DNA from: Ailanthus altissimus
Taxonomy: Eukaryota > Streptophyta > Magnoliopsida > Sapindales > Simaroubaceae
Length of the DNA stretch: 64,000 bases
Assembly: GCA_946807835.1 (NCBI GenBank)
Contig: OX327697.1
Span: 8,633,001-8,697,000 of the forward strand
Direction of reading: 5' to 3'
Shown: positions 43,896 to 54,640 of the stretch, in pieces
How positions within the stretch are numbered: position 1 is the stretch's first letter
How the letters are laid out: each line of letters opens with the position of its first letter
Translations under genes and position numbers: made by a program
The notes under the pieces: model-generated
Told to the model about the DNA's origin: nothing
What the model saw: the letters and a program-made list of their open reading frames with translations, nothing else
The model's database searches: none

Positions 43896-44240
43896 TGGAC
43901 ACTTTTAAACAAGAGTTGAAAAATCAATTCTTGCCTAACAATACAGGGTGACTCATTAAATGAATCTTGAAGAGTTTGGGATACACGTGTTCCATGCGAG
44001 AATACGCAAAAGAATTCGGTTATGTGATGTGAGACATCAATAACATGTTTGATGAAGATAAAGTCTTTAATATCTTATTAGAATTGCAACCTATGATATA
44101 CTTGCTAGCTATAATTGCTACTGTTGGCGACTTGATGTGAGACATTGGAAACTCTTCTCCACCTAAGAGTAAGAAGTCTAAGGATCGAAAAAAATAAGGT
44201 TAATACATAGAAGTGATGGTTAGAGAAATGGGGGCTAGTA
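43896..44240 (+). pseudogene. Gypsy B gag, 3' part
   Basis: Resumes after the nested element with DTFKQELKNQFLPNN, then SLGYTCSMREYAKEF, NNMFDEDKVFNILLELQPM. This is the second half of the Retrotrans_gag domain begun at 34,991. Frameshifts and stops are frequent. Confidence 0.85.
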
Positions 44241-45010
44241 CAATAAGTCCAAGTTGAACAAGTGACTTGATACTGGAAGCACATATACTACGAGAGACCA
44301 TATTGGGCAATCCTTTGCTCGAAACATAGCAAGCTGAGTGCTTGGGTTATGGAAATAAAGTCTTCCAAGTTTGATATTACTATATTGAGATTGAATCTGC
44401 TGCAAGCATTGAACACAATCTAACAAGTTAAGATGTACTTTCTTAGGTTGACGTACACGAAATTATGGATAAATTGGCAGCAGATTTATCCATGAGGGAA
44501 GCACTAAGGATCGATTTATCCATGTCCAAGGGTTTATCAGTGAGAATAAAAAGATCACTTAAAAAAATTGCATATAAAATAATTAGATTTTTTGCTATAT
44601 CTTTATTTGTAAATAACTTTACAAATAAACATCACTATTTAATAAATAATTTATTGAATAAATTAGAGTATTGATTTAAATGAACAAGTACTTCAAGCAC
44701 TTCAAGCAGTTTAAGTGAATATCATTTAAGTACAAATTTTGTGATAACTTAAAAGATACAATACAAGAATGTAAGTTCATTATTTACTCAAAATTTGGTC
44801 AATTAAGCTTATTAAAATTTTACAAATTAAGAGCAACAACATTTAGTTAACTAGATCAAAATTCACATTTGTCATGTTTAATATATCACGTACACTAATA
44901 GTTTTTACTTGAAATCTCTATTTCAATGATGAAGATAAATAATCCACTATAATAATATTTACTTATTAATATAATTTATTCATGTATATTTGAACATATA
45001 TTAATGAATT
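44241..45010. other. Decayed Gypsy B interior; protease, RT and RNase H missing
   Basis: AT-rich sequence without recognisable RT or RNase H motifs. An open frame at 44,465-44,674 (DKLAADLSMREALRIDLSMS) has no recognised similarity. The missing pol segment suggests an internal deletion plus replacement by unrelated AT-rich DNA. Confidence 0.5.
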
Positions 45011-45900
45011 CATATTCATAAAGTATAAATCGAGCCCGATTTATACGCGGGGTAGAAAATTATATGTCTCTAGTGGTTGTGGACTGAGGAGGATATTGCT
45101 ACAAGAGATGTGTGATCCTCATTGGGTCGGACATCCGTGGGTTGAGTAGATGATGGTGCTGTTGAAGCATCCATATTTATAGCTGAAAATAGAGGATGAC
45201 ATACTGATGTATGTTAAAACTTCTATAGGGTGCTAACAAGACAAAACAAATAAAGGAAGCTAGGGGAACTTCTTAGATCTCTGCTGAGTTGTGGCAGTCA
45301 ACGGATTCCATTAGTGGAATGGCATATACAAACCGATAAAAGTCAATCTTGGTGGTTGTAGATCAATTCTCTTAATATGCAATATTTAAGCTTCTACTGT
45401 ATGCATGCCCTATAGAAGTAGCAGCGGATTTATTCTACAAGTATGTGGAGAAATGCTTTGGAATTCCAAAAGACATAATTAATGATTGAGATGGTCAATT
45501 TATCGACAAGTTTTGGATAATGCTCTTTAATTTCATGGGGACTGAGTTGAAGCTTTCTATTGCTAATTATCCGTAGACTGATACACCAACTGAGAGGGTG
45601 AATGCATAATTGGAGAAATACCTGTGGCATTATGTGATAGTGAGCCAAAAGAATTGGGTGGATTTGCTCGATTTAGTACAGTTTTACTATTACATTCATT
45701 ATTCAAGTGCAACGAGGATGAATTTAATTGATTTTGTGATGGGGTAGTAGCTGCTGATTTCGCATGGGGTGGCTAAGTAACATATTGGAGGGAAGTGTCT
45801 TGCAGTGTATCAGTTTGCATGCGACAAGTAAGAGTTGCGTGAGTTAGTGAAAGACATCTTAGCTAAGTTCTCATGGAACATGAACTAGGTCATATAATAA
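45011..45900 (+). pseudogene. Gypsy B integrase
   Basis: Zinc-binding part: KLYVSSGCGLRRILLQEMC, DPHWVGHPWVE with the two His, then DDILMYVKTSIGC, Q DKTNK. Core: AAD LFYKYVEKCFGIPKDI, GTELKLSIANYP, stop, TDTPTERVNA and QKNWVDLLDLVQFYY (45,430-45,690). The catalytic Glu (TERVNA) is kept; the SDRD Asp is lost in a stop (IND, stop, DGQF). The same family as the gag halves at 34,991 and 43,896, hence assigned to one element. Confidence 0.85.
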
Positions 45901-46009
45901 TATGATTTATTTGATCACTATAACCTTCTACCTTGGGTTAGAAAAGCACCAATTCATATAAGTTACGATTACTTGATCACTATAACCTTTTACCACAGGT
46001 TGTGATCTA
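45901..46009. repeat. Imperfect ~65-bp direct repeat at the Gypsy B / Copia C junction
   Basis: TGATCACTATAACCTTCTACC (45,913) recurs as TGATCACTATAACCTTTTACC (45,975), both followed by GGTT. It marks the point where Gypsy B on the plus strand meets Copia C on the minus strand. Confidence 0.6.
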
Positions 46010-46014
46010 CCATA

Positions 46015-47035
46015 TGTTAGAACATAAATTTTAGTGCCTTTTAGTTATTTAGCAACTCTATCTGAAACACTTCAATGTTTTTTTTCCAGGGATATAAATG
46101 TATCTACTCAATCTCCCAATAGCATATGCTATATCAGGCCTTGTACAATTCATTAAATATATAAGACTACTAATAATTTAAGCATAACGAGTTTGATTTT
46201 CACTATGTTCTTTATTCTTGAAAGGTTTGGTACTAGCATCATAAGGTGTTGTCATCGATTTATATTCTAAGTATCCAAACTTCTCTAAGAATTTCTCAAC
46301 ATAATGTTTCTGAGATAAAGATAGACCATGATAAGATCTTATTATTTTAATCCCAAGAATAACATTAACATCTCCTATATTTGTTATATCAAACTTAGTT
46401 GATAGAAATTTTTTAATCTCATTGATTACTTTCATATTAAGACTGAATATTAGCTTGTTATCCATATAAAGACATATTATGACATAACTTTTGATATCAA
46501 AGGTTTTATAATACAAACATTTATCAAAATCATTAATTATAAAACCATTTGATAACAGAGCTTTGTCAAATTTCTTATGCCACTGTTTCGGTGCTCGTTG
46601 TAAACTATATAATGATTACTAACTTATATACTTTATGCTCCGAACCAATACTAATACAACTTTTCGGTTGTTTCATATAAATCTCCTCTTCTAACACCAT
46701 TTAGAAAGGTAGTCTTAACATTCATTTGATGAATATACTAATCATGGATTGCAGTAAGGCAACCAAAACTCTAATGGATGTGATTTTAGTTACAAGAGTA
46801 TAAGTATTAAAGTAATCGAAGTCTTTCTTTTGAGTAAACCCATTGGCAACTAATTCTATCTTAAACTTTTCAATTGTTCTATCAGTTCTCATCTTCCTTT
46901 TAAAGATTCATTTACAACCGATAGGCTTGGAACCATGAGGCAAATCAACTATTTCCTATACATGATTACTCATAATGAAGTTGATTTGATTAATGGCCTC
47001 TCTTATAAAGGAGCATCAAGAGAGGACATTGTCTC
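46015..47035 (-). pseudogene. Copia C reverse transcriptase
   Basis: The open block 46,178-46,516 reads KSYVIICLYMDNKLIFSLNM, then STKFDITNIGDVNVILGIKI and GLSLSQKHYVEKFLEKFGYL. The catalytic Y-V-D-D box is YMDN, so the second Asp is lost. YARIISSLIYLMNCTRPDIA YAIGRLSRY (46,190-46,100) closes the domain. Upstream RT parts (46,560-47,000) are frame-shifted. Confidence 0.9.
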
Positions 47036-47039
47036 ACTA

Positions 47040-47960
47040 TATGTCTCGGGGTTCTATTCTATAAGAAAGATATAGAAGTCATCACCATAATTAATGGCCG
47101 TTCTCATTATTTTACTTATTCTAAGTTCATTGTTAGAGCTTTTAAGAGGATCATTCTTAAAAGTCAATAATTTTTCTGATTTTTCTTTCTGAGGAAAGAT
47201 AGTTTTAAAGAATTCTGCATTTTTAGATTCTATGATATTATTTGCATCAAACAAATTAATAGTATCTTCTAATATCAAGAATCTATATGCAACATTATTT
47301 TGAGCATATCCTGTAAACATACAATCAACTATTCTAGGTCCTATTCTTTTTCTTTAAGATATGATAGATTAGGTATATGACTCTTTCATAACTCATAGGG
47401 TGTTATTTTAGTTTTCTTGTATAGAATATGGTTTTGTATATGGCAAGCAGTCAAGATTGCTTCCCCCCCACAAGTTCATAGATGCTCCAGAATTTAATAA
47501 CATACAATTCATCATATTCTTTAAAATGGAGGCGTCACTTTATGTATAATTACATTATCCTCATGATAGGAATCAAATATGTTTGACATATATTCTCCAC
47601 CTTTGTCTGTTCTTAATCTTTTGATTTTCTTTCCAACTTGATTATCAACTTATTATTTATAGATTAAGAACTTATCATATGACTCATCTTTATTTCTTAA
47701 AAGATATAATTTATTATACCTTAAAAAATCATCTATAAAGGTAATGTAATATCTTTTTCCTTCTCTAGTCATGACATCTTTTATTTCACCAAGGTCATTA
47801 TGAATTAAATTAAGTAATTCATTTTTTTCTAAAAGTAATTGGTTTACAACTATTCTTTTATGAATTTTTCTTCCACACATATATCACATTTATGTATATC
47901 TTTTAAGCTAAGAATTGAGAGCAAACCAGTTGTTTTCCCCCCTTTTTTTTATATACAAAT
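47040..47960 (-). pseudogene. Copia C integrase
   Basis: CDICVCGRKIHKRIVVNQLL-like HHCC wording (about 47,890-47,830), then ELLNLIHNDLGEIKDVMTRE and KRYYITFIDDFLRYNKLYLL (47,653-47,880) with the first catalytic Asp and FIDD. 47,054-47,320 reads MFTGYAQNNVAYRFL and later polar sequence, the C-terminal region. Stops lie between (about 47,650 and 47,350). Confidence 0.85.
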
Positions 47961-47985
47961 AATTCAAGTGACTTAGCCTATCATG

Positions 47986-48400
47986 TCATAAATTATAGGG
48001 CTTAACATTGAGTTTGAACAAATCATTGAATAAATATCCCTTCGTAACGAACTTTCCATTTTTTGTCACTATAACTTTATCTCCTTTAAAGGAGATTTTT
48101 ACATTATTTTTACCAAACATAAATATAGAAATCAAATTATATCTTATGTTTGGAATATGGAACGCATTATTCAGTACAAAAGATTTTTCAGAAGTTAATT
48201 TAAAAAGAACCTTTCCTTTTCCCATCACAGGTGTAGGATGAGAATCTCCGAGATCTACATGTTCTTCTCATTCTCTTGTCTGAACATAGTCATGAAAGAC
48301 ACTCTTGTCACCACAAATGTGTTTTATGGCTCCAAAGTCTATGACCTACTCTTTGTTGCTGTTTGCAACCATATTCACTTGGGAAATAATTATTGCATCA
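47986..48400 (-). pseudogene. Copia C protease and following region
   Basis: VIDFGAIKHICGDKSVFHDY (about 48,345-48,285) is the D-S-G-A motif with Ser changed to Phe. The open block 47,986-48,228 reads GKGKVLFKLTSEKSFVLNNA, FHIPNIRYNLISIFMF and GYLFNDLFKLNV, typical of the stretch between protease and integrase. Confidence 0.85.
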
Positions 48401-48470
48401 CTAACATCTTCTCTTTCAACCAAGTTGGCTTTGGGAGTTTTATTGTTTCTCTTTTTATCTTTCCTATATT

Positions 48471-48513
48471 TGCATTGGTAGGCTAAATGATCACTTTTAC
48501 CACAAACATAACA
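48471..48513 (-). pseudogene. Copia C nucleocapsid zinc knuckle
   Basis: The minus strand reads KCYVCGKSDHLAYQC, an intact C-X2-C-X4-H-X4-C knuckle. It is the only knuckle in the window without an internal stop. Confidence 0.85.
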
Positions 48514-48559
48514 CTTACCTTTCTTTTTTCTTAAAAGAGAGATTTGTGTTTTTAAGGTA

Positions 48560-49271
48560 AGTGTTGTTTATAGTTTTACCATTCTTCTCAATATCTCGAT
48601 TTTCATTCTCTACCAAATTTGCCTTAGAAACAAGTTCCTTGACCTTCTCATTATTCTTCTACTGGCAATGTTTTTCTTCAATTCTAATATGAACAATAAA
48701 ATCTTGCAATTTTAAAAGCTTCTTTTTATGCTTGTTACTCTTCTTGTAATCATTCTAAGAGTTTGGTAATTTCTCAACCAAACAACCAGCCACAAAAGGC
48801 TCAGGGAGAACAATGCCCTCATTTTTTAAATCATTAATTAATAAATAAAATTATGAATTTGAGAAGTAACCTCTTTATCTTCAGACATCTTAAAATCTAA
48901 AAAATTTACAATCATATATTTTTGGGCACTGGCATCTTCTATAAGATATTTATTTTTAAGTTGTGCACAAATCTCATGTGTATTTTTGTAGGAATTATAT
49001 ACATCATATAATTCATTAGACAATGTGTACAAGATTATGTTTCGGCATACCTTATTCGCCATATTCTATTTAGAAATATTCTCGTTGTAATTTCAGCATT
49101 TGCATCTAGAGGAGATTTAATGAGATATTCCGCTATGCCCATCACATCCAAAGTTTCATACACTCGATCTTGCCACCACTTGAAATGTTTGCCATCAAAT
49201 AGTGAAATTTTTGTAACCTCTGAGAGAGACTTGGCTATTGCGAAAAGAGATAAATCACTACTAGTACCCAT
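48560..49271 (-). pseudogene. Copia C gag
   Basis: Starts with a true ATG at 49,271: GTSSDLSLFAIAKSLSEVTK, ISLFDGKHFKWWQDRVYETL, the usual Copia gag opening (F-x-G-x-N/H-F-x-x-W). The next open block (48,838-49,062) has NKVCRNIILYTLSNELYDVY, AQLKNKYLIEDASAQKYMIV and FLDFKMSEDKEVTSQIH, the UBN2 domain. The blocks overlap in different frames at 49,035-49,062, so one frameshift separates them; later stops follow. Confidence 0.9.
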
Positions 49272-49288
49272 TAAAAATAATTTAAGAT

Positions 49289-49552
49289 TGTTGGAAATTT
49301 AGTTGTAAGGATTGTATAAATGGATATTAATAAATTATGTAGTCAAGGCGTGCAAGGCATTGTCCTTATACTATTTCTACCTCCACAATGATGATGATCA
49401 AGGTGCAAATGGGTTATGTTATAGTATAGTTCTATGATTCAATGACTATTAAATTTGTAATAGTGCACACCAATTATAAATTTTGTAGGATAACAAGACA
49501 GCTTTGATGAGAGTTGATAGATGGAGAGAATAAAAGAAGGATAAATTAGTTC
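49289..49552 (-). repeat. Possible inner end of the Copia C 5' LTR
   Basis: Begins TGTTGGAAATTTAG on the plus strand, the form of an LTR terminus, directly before the gag start region. No partner LTR is present, so its length is unknown. Confidence 0.4.
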
Positions 49553-49990
49553 ATACACACACACATATGGTTAATGTAAAAAACTCTTATAATATACAAC
49601 ACACACACATATATGGTTAATGTAAAATACTCTTATAATATACAACAACACACACACACATACACATATTGTTAATGTAAAAAACTCTTATAATATACAA
49701 CACACACATATATGGTTGATATAAAAAACTCTTATAATATACAACAAGACACACACACACAGAGTTTGGGACGCCAACAGTGATATTGTAGTGCACAAAT
49801 GTTAGGTGGCGTCAAGAGCATGGGACACTCATTTTATAATATACAACACACACACATATATGGTTAATGTAAAAAACTCTTATAATATGCAACCAGACAC
49901 ACACACATACAGAGTTTGGGACGCCAACAGTGATATTGTAGTGCACATATGTTAGGTGGCGTCAAGAGCATGGAACACTCATTTATAACC
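49553..49990. repeat. Complex tandem array with (CA)n cores and a 150-bp higher-order duplicate
   Basis: A ~45-65-bp unit made of (CA)n, ATATGGTTAATGTAAAA and ACTCTTATAATATACAAC recurs about five times. The last part contains a 150-bp unit present twice (for example AGAGTTTGGGACGCCAACAG at 49,761 and 49,911), with the second element GTGGCGTCAAGAGCATGG. Confidence 0.9.
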
Positions 49991-50633
49991 CTTACCTTGG
50001 TTAAGAGTGGACTTAATTGGTGGTTCCACATGTCCTACGGGCACTGTTTGATCAAGTAAAACATGTACAGTTGATAATCAGATCCTAGAATTGGGAAATG
50101 TGGGTTATGGAAGTGGTAGTCAATGGTAACAAATGAGGCGCTGAGGGAATGATGGCTGGTTGTGCACAACTACTTGGTGTGCACAACTACTTGGTGTGCA
50201 CAACTACTTGTTCCTATTTTTAAGGAGGTGGATATTTGGTCTTTCTAAGTCTAAACCATGATCTTTTACTAGCGGGGTACTGGGGGCGAGGGTAGCATGA
50301 CACCTTGATCGATTTACTTGAACTTCTCCCTAGCAACCAGAGATGTTGGTTGCATACTTTTATAGATAAATACTTGTAGTAAACTCTTGAGACTGAATGA
50401 GTGTTTCTAAGTAAAAATTTACATTCATTGTAAAGTATTTTTTAGTGAGTAATAGATAGGTTAGGGTTCGGTGCCTCTGTAAAAGAAAACTACTGTTCGC
50501 ATTTTTTTCTCCTTTTAGTTGTGTTTTGGAAAAAGTTAATACACCGATATGTATAGCCTCTACTGTTTGTTTTCGATTAAGTTAATTGATTGAAAGCTTA
50601 GTGCCATCGCAAGGCTTTGCCTCATCTTTAAAA
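49991..50633. other. Non-coding stretch with 17-bp triple repeat
   Basis: No gene recognised. The unit TGTGCACAACTACTTGG is repeated three times at 50,161-50,211. The stretch might be part of an LTR or a retroposon; the second half ends in an AAAAC-rich tail. Confidence 0.4.
50161..50211. repeat. 17-bp perfect tandem repeat, three copies
   Basis: TGTGCACAACTACTTGG at 50,161, 50,178 and 50,195 (last copy lacking one base). Each contains the GTGCAC palindrome. Confidence 0.95.
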
Positions 50634-50659
50634 ATAAAACAAAACAAAACAAAACAAAA
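50634..50659 (+). repeat. (AAAAC)n microsatellite
   Basis: Five or so AAAAC units following GCCTCATCTTTAAAAATAA; may be the tail of a retroposed sequence. Confidence 0.8.
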
Positions 50660-52010
50660 GCCCTGTGATAGCTACCATAGCTTCCGTAGCTACATGGATG
50701 ATGTATTCACCAATATCTTATAGACTATGTTGTTGCTTTTGCCATATCCTCGCAGCCTAACTTTAGTTAGTTATGGCAAATTTTTATTTTTGATTTTTGG
50801 AAAACAATTATAAGATTCATTAATAAATTAACTATGCATACATTTTTTTGACATGTTGATTATGTGTACTTAACTAATAAAATGTAACATTAAAATCATT
50901 ATATTTTATAGTACGGTAATATACAACATTTATGAATTTTAAGGGCGTGATATCAGGATTACTATATGGAATCTTAATTCCTCAAAATGAAGAGAAAAAA
51001 AATCCGAATTTAAACGAATTAAAGGTGAAATCGAAACTGTCATATTTTAAATGACAATCAACTATAAAGTAATAATGCTGTAAAGAAATGTATGTAAGAC
51101 TATTATTAACGTTTATTTTTAGTCTAAAGATTAATTTCATAACTTTTGCCATTACTTTTCTCCTGTTTTCGTTAAATTTATTTTTCCTTAATTAGTTTTT
51201 GTTGTCTCAAAGTAGCAAGCCTCAGACACCACCTGTCTCCAGGTGATGATGAGTTAATTAATTAATTAATTGTTATTAGTTGAATTGAATCTTTATGCAT
51301 GTAAACTTGATTAAAATTAATTGGCATGTTGGGTTTCGAGATATTCATTGAATCATTTACCCCTCATCATTAACTATTAAAACTTTTTATTATTAAAATT
51401 ATAATAATATAAATTAATTTTATAGAGATTTAATAATTTTTTTATTTGAAAAATTAATAATTACGTCTATACAATATTAAACAATAAAAATATATTATAT
51501 AAATAGTAAAATTAATATACTTATATTATCAAATAATTAATAAGAATAACAAAACTTCATTATATTATGAATTATTATTTAATACGAATGTCTACATTTT
51601 GTTAAAATATTGTTTATACAATATTATTTAACTACTTGGAACTATGTTACACAATGTTCATTTTACTGTTTACATAGTATTGATATTGTTTGATACAGTA
51701 AAGACAATGTTCATTTTACTGTTTACATAGTATTGATATTGTTTGATACAGTAAAGACATAATTGTTAATTTTTTAAAATAAAAATTGTTACACATCTGT
51801 AAAGTTAATTTATACTATTATAATTATAACAACAATGAATTTTGGATATTATCAAACACTAAATAAGTTTTTTGATAGTTAGGGAATCTATTAAAAGGGT
51901 AAATGATGAATTTTCTTATTTTAATATCACAATATAACTGCAAACTCTAGTTGCTCTACTGATAATTATATGCTTTAATATTTTATTTTCACCATTAAAG
52001 AAACCATGAG
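50660..52010. other. AT-rich intergenic stretch; no gene seen
   Basis: Very AT-rich from 50,760. The only structured parts are a (TTAA)n run near 51,254 and a 53-bp exact duplication at 51,651-51,756. Confidence 0.5.
51651..51756. repeat. 53-bp exact tandem duplication
   Basis: Units 51,651-51,703 and 51,704-51,756 are identical (both start ACAATGTTCATTTTACTG). Confidence 0.95.
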
Positions 52011-52520
52011 AGAGTTTTTGAGTCCTAGATTCATCTTACTGTGATTTACTTCTTTTACTATTGACGTTCGTCCCAAAAAGTATCTAATAGGCTTTTTCGT
52101 TTTATGGTTCAGGCTTGATTGTGTGTAGTATTTTATTTAAGAAATTATATGTAATAAAAAGTCTTATTATACTAGGATTCTATTCTTAGTAAAAGAAGGT
52201 TTTGTATAGGGTTTTACAACTTATAAATATGCTTGATTTATTATTATTTGTATCATCATCAACTATTTAACACATATAATACACAATCTTTGAGCATTTT
52301 ATCCATTTTCTCATTTTTGCCTTTTAATATAGGACTTCGCATCCTTGTTAAAACCTCTGTAGCCATGTTGTTAGAGCTTTGCTCGTCCTTCTTTGAGAAG
52401 AACGCAGGTTCTGTGACACGTCCGCTGCACTATAATCTAGGTTTAGCGATTAACCTCGCTTGCTAGCAACCAAGTTCGACCCTGCCTTACTTGGTGATTC
52501 CTTTAGTTTTGGTTTTCTCT
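52011..52520 (+). repeat. Probable 5' LTR end of element D
   Basis: Position and texture suggest an LTR: a TATA-like TTATAAATAT (52,221-52,230) is followed by sequence of more even composition, including CTCGCTTGCTAGCAACC, before the gag leader. Ends cannot be defined without the 3' LTR. Confidence 0.4.
52221..52230 (+). promoter_or_regulatory. Putative TATA box of element D
   Basis: TTATAAATAT in the context ACAACTTATAAATATGC, upstream of the likely R/U5 part. Inferred only. Confidence 0.35.
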
Positions 52521-53370
52521 CGAATCCGAGGCGACATTCATCTGGCAGGTTATTGAACATACATGAATTCCAGATCCTTCAAAATTTACATTGCAAACAT
52601 CGTTTTTGCATGCCTAGTGGAACCTATTTTCTTGTATGACAGTAAAAACTAGACAAATAGTAAAGAATAAAATAGAAAAGAACAGTGTCGAATCATCCAC
52701 GATAACTCCATCATAGCTTAGGGATCCTACCGATTCTGGGCACGATAGGGTGAGTTTAGTCCATACTGCGAAAAACCTACTAAACTAGTAGTTACAAGAG
52801 ATTTACTGTAGTGCTCTTCTATATCACAAGCCATTTTCCATGGTCGATATATCAAGGTTGGTCTCTTAGATTGCCCGGGAGAATCAGCAACTCGAAACAA
52901 TGTTGACGAATCTAATGGTCGTAATTTTTCAACCATTAATCGAGGATAATCAAAATATAAGCCAAAGTATACTGAAAAATCTTGAGACGATGAGGTAGAA
53001 CCAAACAGAGATGACTGCTATTTTACAGGGTTGCCCTAACCTTCAATTATAGGAGCTTTGATGACAGTAAAATTATTAGGACGACCTATAATATGGATCG
53101 ATCAATAACTTCAAGCGATCTAAGAGGGTTGAGTCTTCAAAATTCCAAGTCCACCAAAGCCAGCCAGGGTAGATTTTTAGTTATGATAAAGTTGGTAACG
53201 TGATTGATTTGGGAAGTTTATAGCAACCTATTCCCCAAAGCTAAGAGCAAGTCGGCCAAACTCAATCTCAACTGATGTAAATTGGGTCAATGAGTATGAC
53301 CTGCTAATAGTTCTGGGCGAACTGAGATAGACTGCAATATATTAAGAGAAGCATTGCAGAATATAGGGGT
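52521..53370 (+). other. Element D leader and decayed gag N-terminus
   Basis: Possible primer-binding area near 52,541 (CATCTGGCAGG) but without a convincing tRNA match. Frames carry stops every few codons; only short polar fragments could be gag. Confidence 0.35.
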
Positions 53371-54060
53371 CAATTTACGGCTTATAGCGTGACCATTTTA
53401 CAGGAAGCCATACCCTCATAGTATACATACACTTTTTTCTTTTTCGAAGGGATATAAAATCCCAGCATTCTTTATATTTTTGGGCAAAGAAAACATCACT
53501 ATATTTGAGCGTATCTCCAGGTTTATAGTGCAGTGTGATGGAGGCCAGCTCATCTCCTTTTTGAAAGTTGAAACTATTCGACAATTCTTTAACCAAGATG
53601 GCCTTCACTTGGTATACCAATCTAGTACCAAGTCCATTGCCAATTGGGAGCAAATGAAAGATAAGTTCCATGCTGAATTCTATAGGCCACCTCCAAATGT
53701 CACTTTTGGTAGACCTGTCCATGGTCACTCAAATGCCAGGTGAATCAGTTTTTAAATATATTAGCTGATTTAAAAAGCTTCAGATGCTCGGCCAAATGTA
53801 GATCTTAAAAGTTAAGTCAGTCCTAATGGTCGTTAGAGGTATGTCATTCACTATGAGGGAACACTTTAAGGGACATCACTTTAGAGATTTATGCGAGTTC
53901 GCCACATGGGCGATAAGCTATGAAAGGCTTTGATGGAAAAAGAATAGAAGTTGGCATCCTCCAAAGAGACATATTGCAAAAATCAACTGGAGGTTGTTGC
54001 TATCTAGGCCAATTCAGAAAGCGAGTTAGAGAGGTCAGACTGTGATGAAGAAGTTGAAAG
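53371..54060 (+). pseudogene. Element D gag, 5' part
   Basis: GYKIPAFFIFLGKENITIFE, RISRFIVQCDGG, then VETIRQFFNQDGLHLVYQS with, in another frame, LTKMAFTWYTNLVPSPLPIG; WEQMKDKFHAEFYRPPPNVT follows. This is the Retrotrans_gag domain of Tat/Ogre-type elements (AF-x-WY...W-x-x-M-x-x-x-F-x-x-x-FY). It ends at CDEEVE next to the inserted LTR. Confidence 0.85.
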
Positions 54061-54602
54061 TGCGTTGTGCATCAGGTGAGTGTGTACTTTTTTTAATTTT
54101 TAATTTACATATCATATGCATAAATACGCAGCAGAAAATAAACAAATATCCTATTACGCTAATGAGATATTAGAGAACTCACCCTTGAAGCTTAAATTGC
54201 CACCATCTAACTGAATCAAAGATTAATTAGTGGCTTATGAATTGTAACCATGATAATGCACATAAATGGCCACTTTATGCTTACAAATGGAAGCTTAGTG
54301 GCTTAAGAGCTTTAGGGGGCCGGATGTTTTTTTTCTATTAAGACATATCATGCTTAAATTCAAGCATGATAAATCAACAATTCATTTGCTAAAAGAATGG
54401 CCAAATAAAAGGAAAATTGGTGGCACAATAACTAATACAATTATGCCACGTATTTTTTTACTTGTCAATTTTTTTGAATTGATTTTAGCTCTCAAAACCT
54501 TTCATTTACATACCTTTGGCCAATTAATACTTTGCATTGCCACCACTTGCTAATAATTTAGTTTTGACGAATTAAAGACAAGCTTAAAAAACATTTTGCC
54601 AT

Positions 54603-54640
<38 letters not shown>

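Larger units (their letters stand above)
46010..49288 (-). mobile_element. Degenerate Ty1/Copia retrotransposon C
   Basis: Minus-strand remnants, from high to low coordinate: gag (49,271), zinc knuckle (48,513), protease (48,340), GAG-pre-integrase (48,228), integrase (47,880-47,054), RT (46,980-46,020). RNase H and the 3' LTR are missing at the low-coordinate end, where Gypsy B begins. TGTTGGAAATTT at 49,289 may be the inner end of the 5' LTR; no clear primer-binding site follows. Confidence 0.85.

Noticed and set aside
44465..44674. 69-codon open frame with a repeated DLSM motif
   Set aside because: No recognised family, AT-rich second half, and it lies where Gypsy B pol should be; left as unannotated sequence.
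49553..49990. CRISPR-like regular repeats
   Set aside because: Plant genomic context, microsatellite cores and unequal spacing; this is a tandem repeat array.
53375..53728. 117-codon minus-strand open frame
   Set aside because: Antisense to element D gag, whose sense motifs are clear; not related to the antisense ORF behind integrase.
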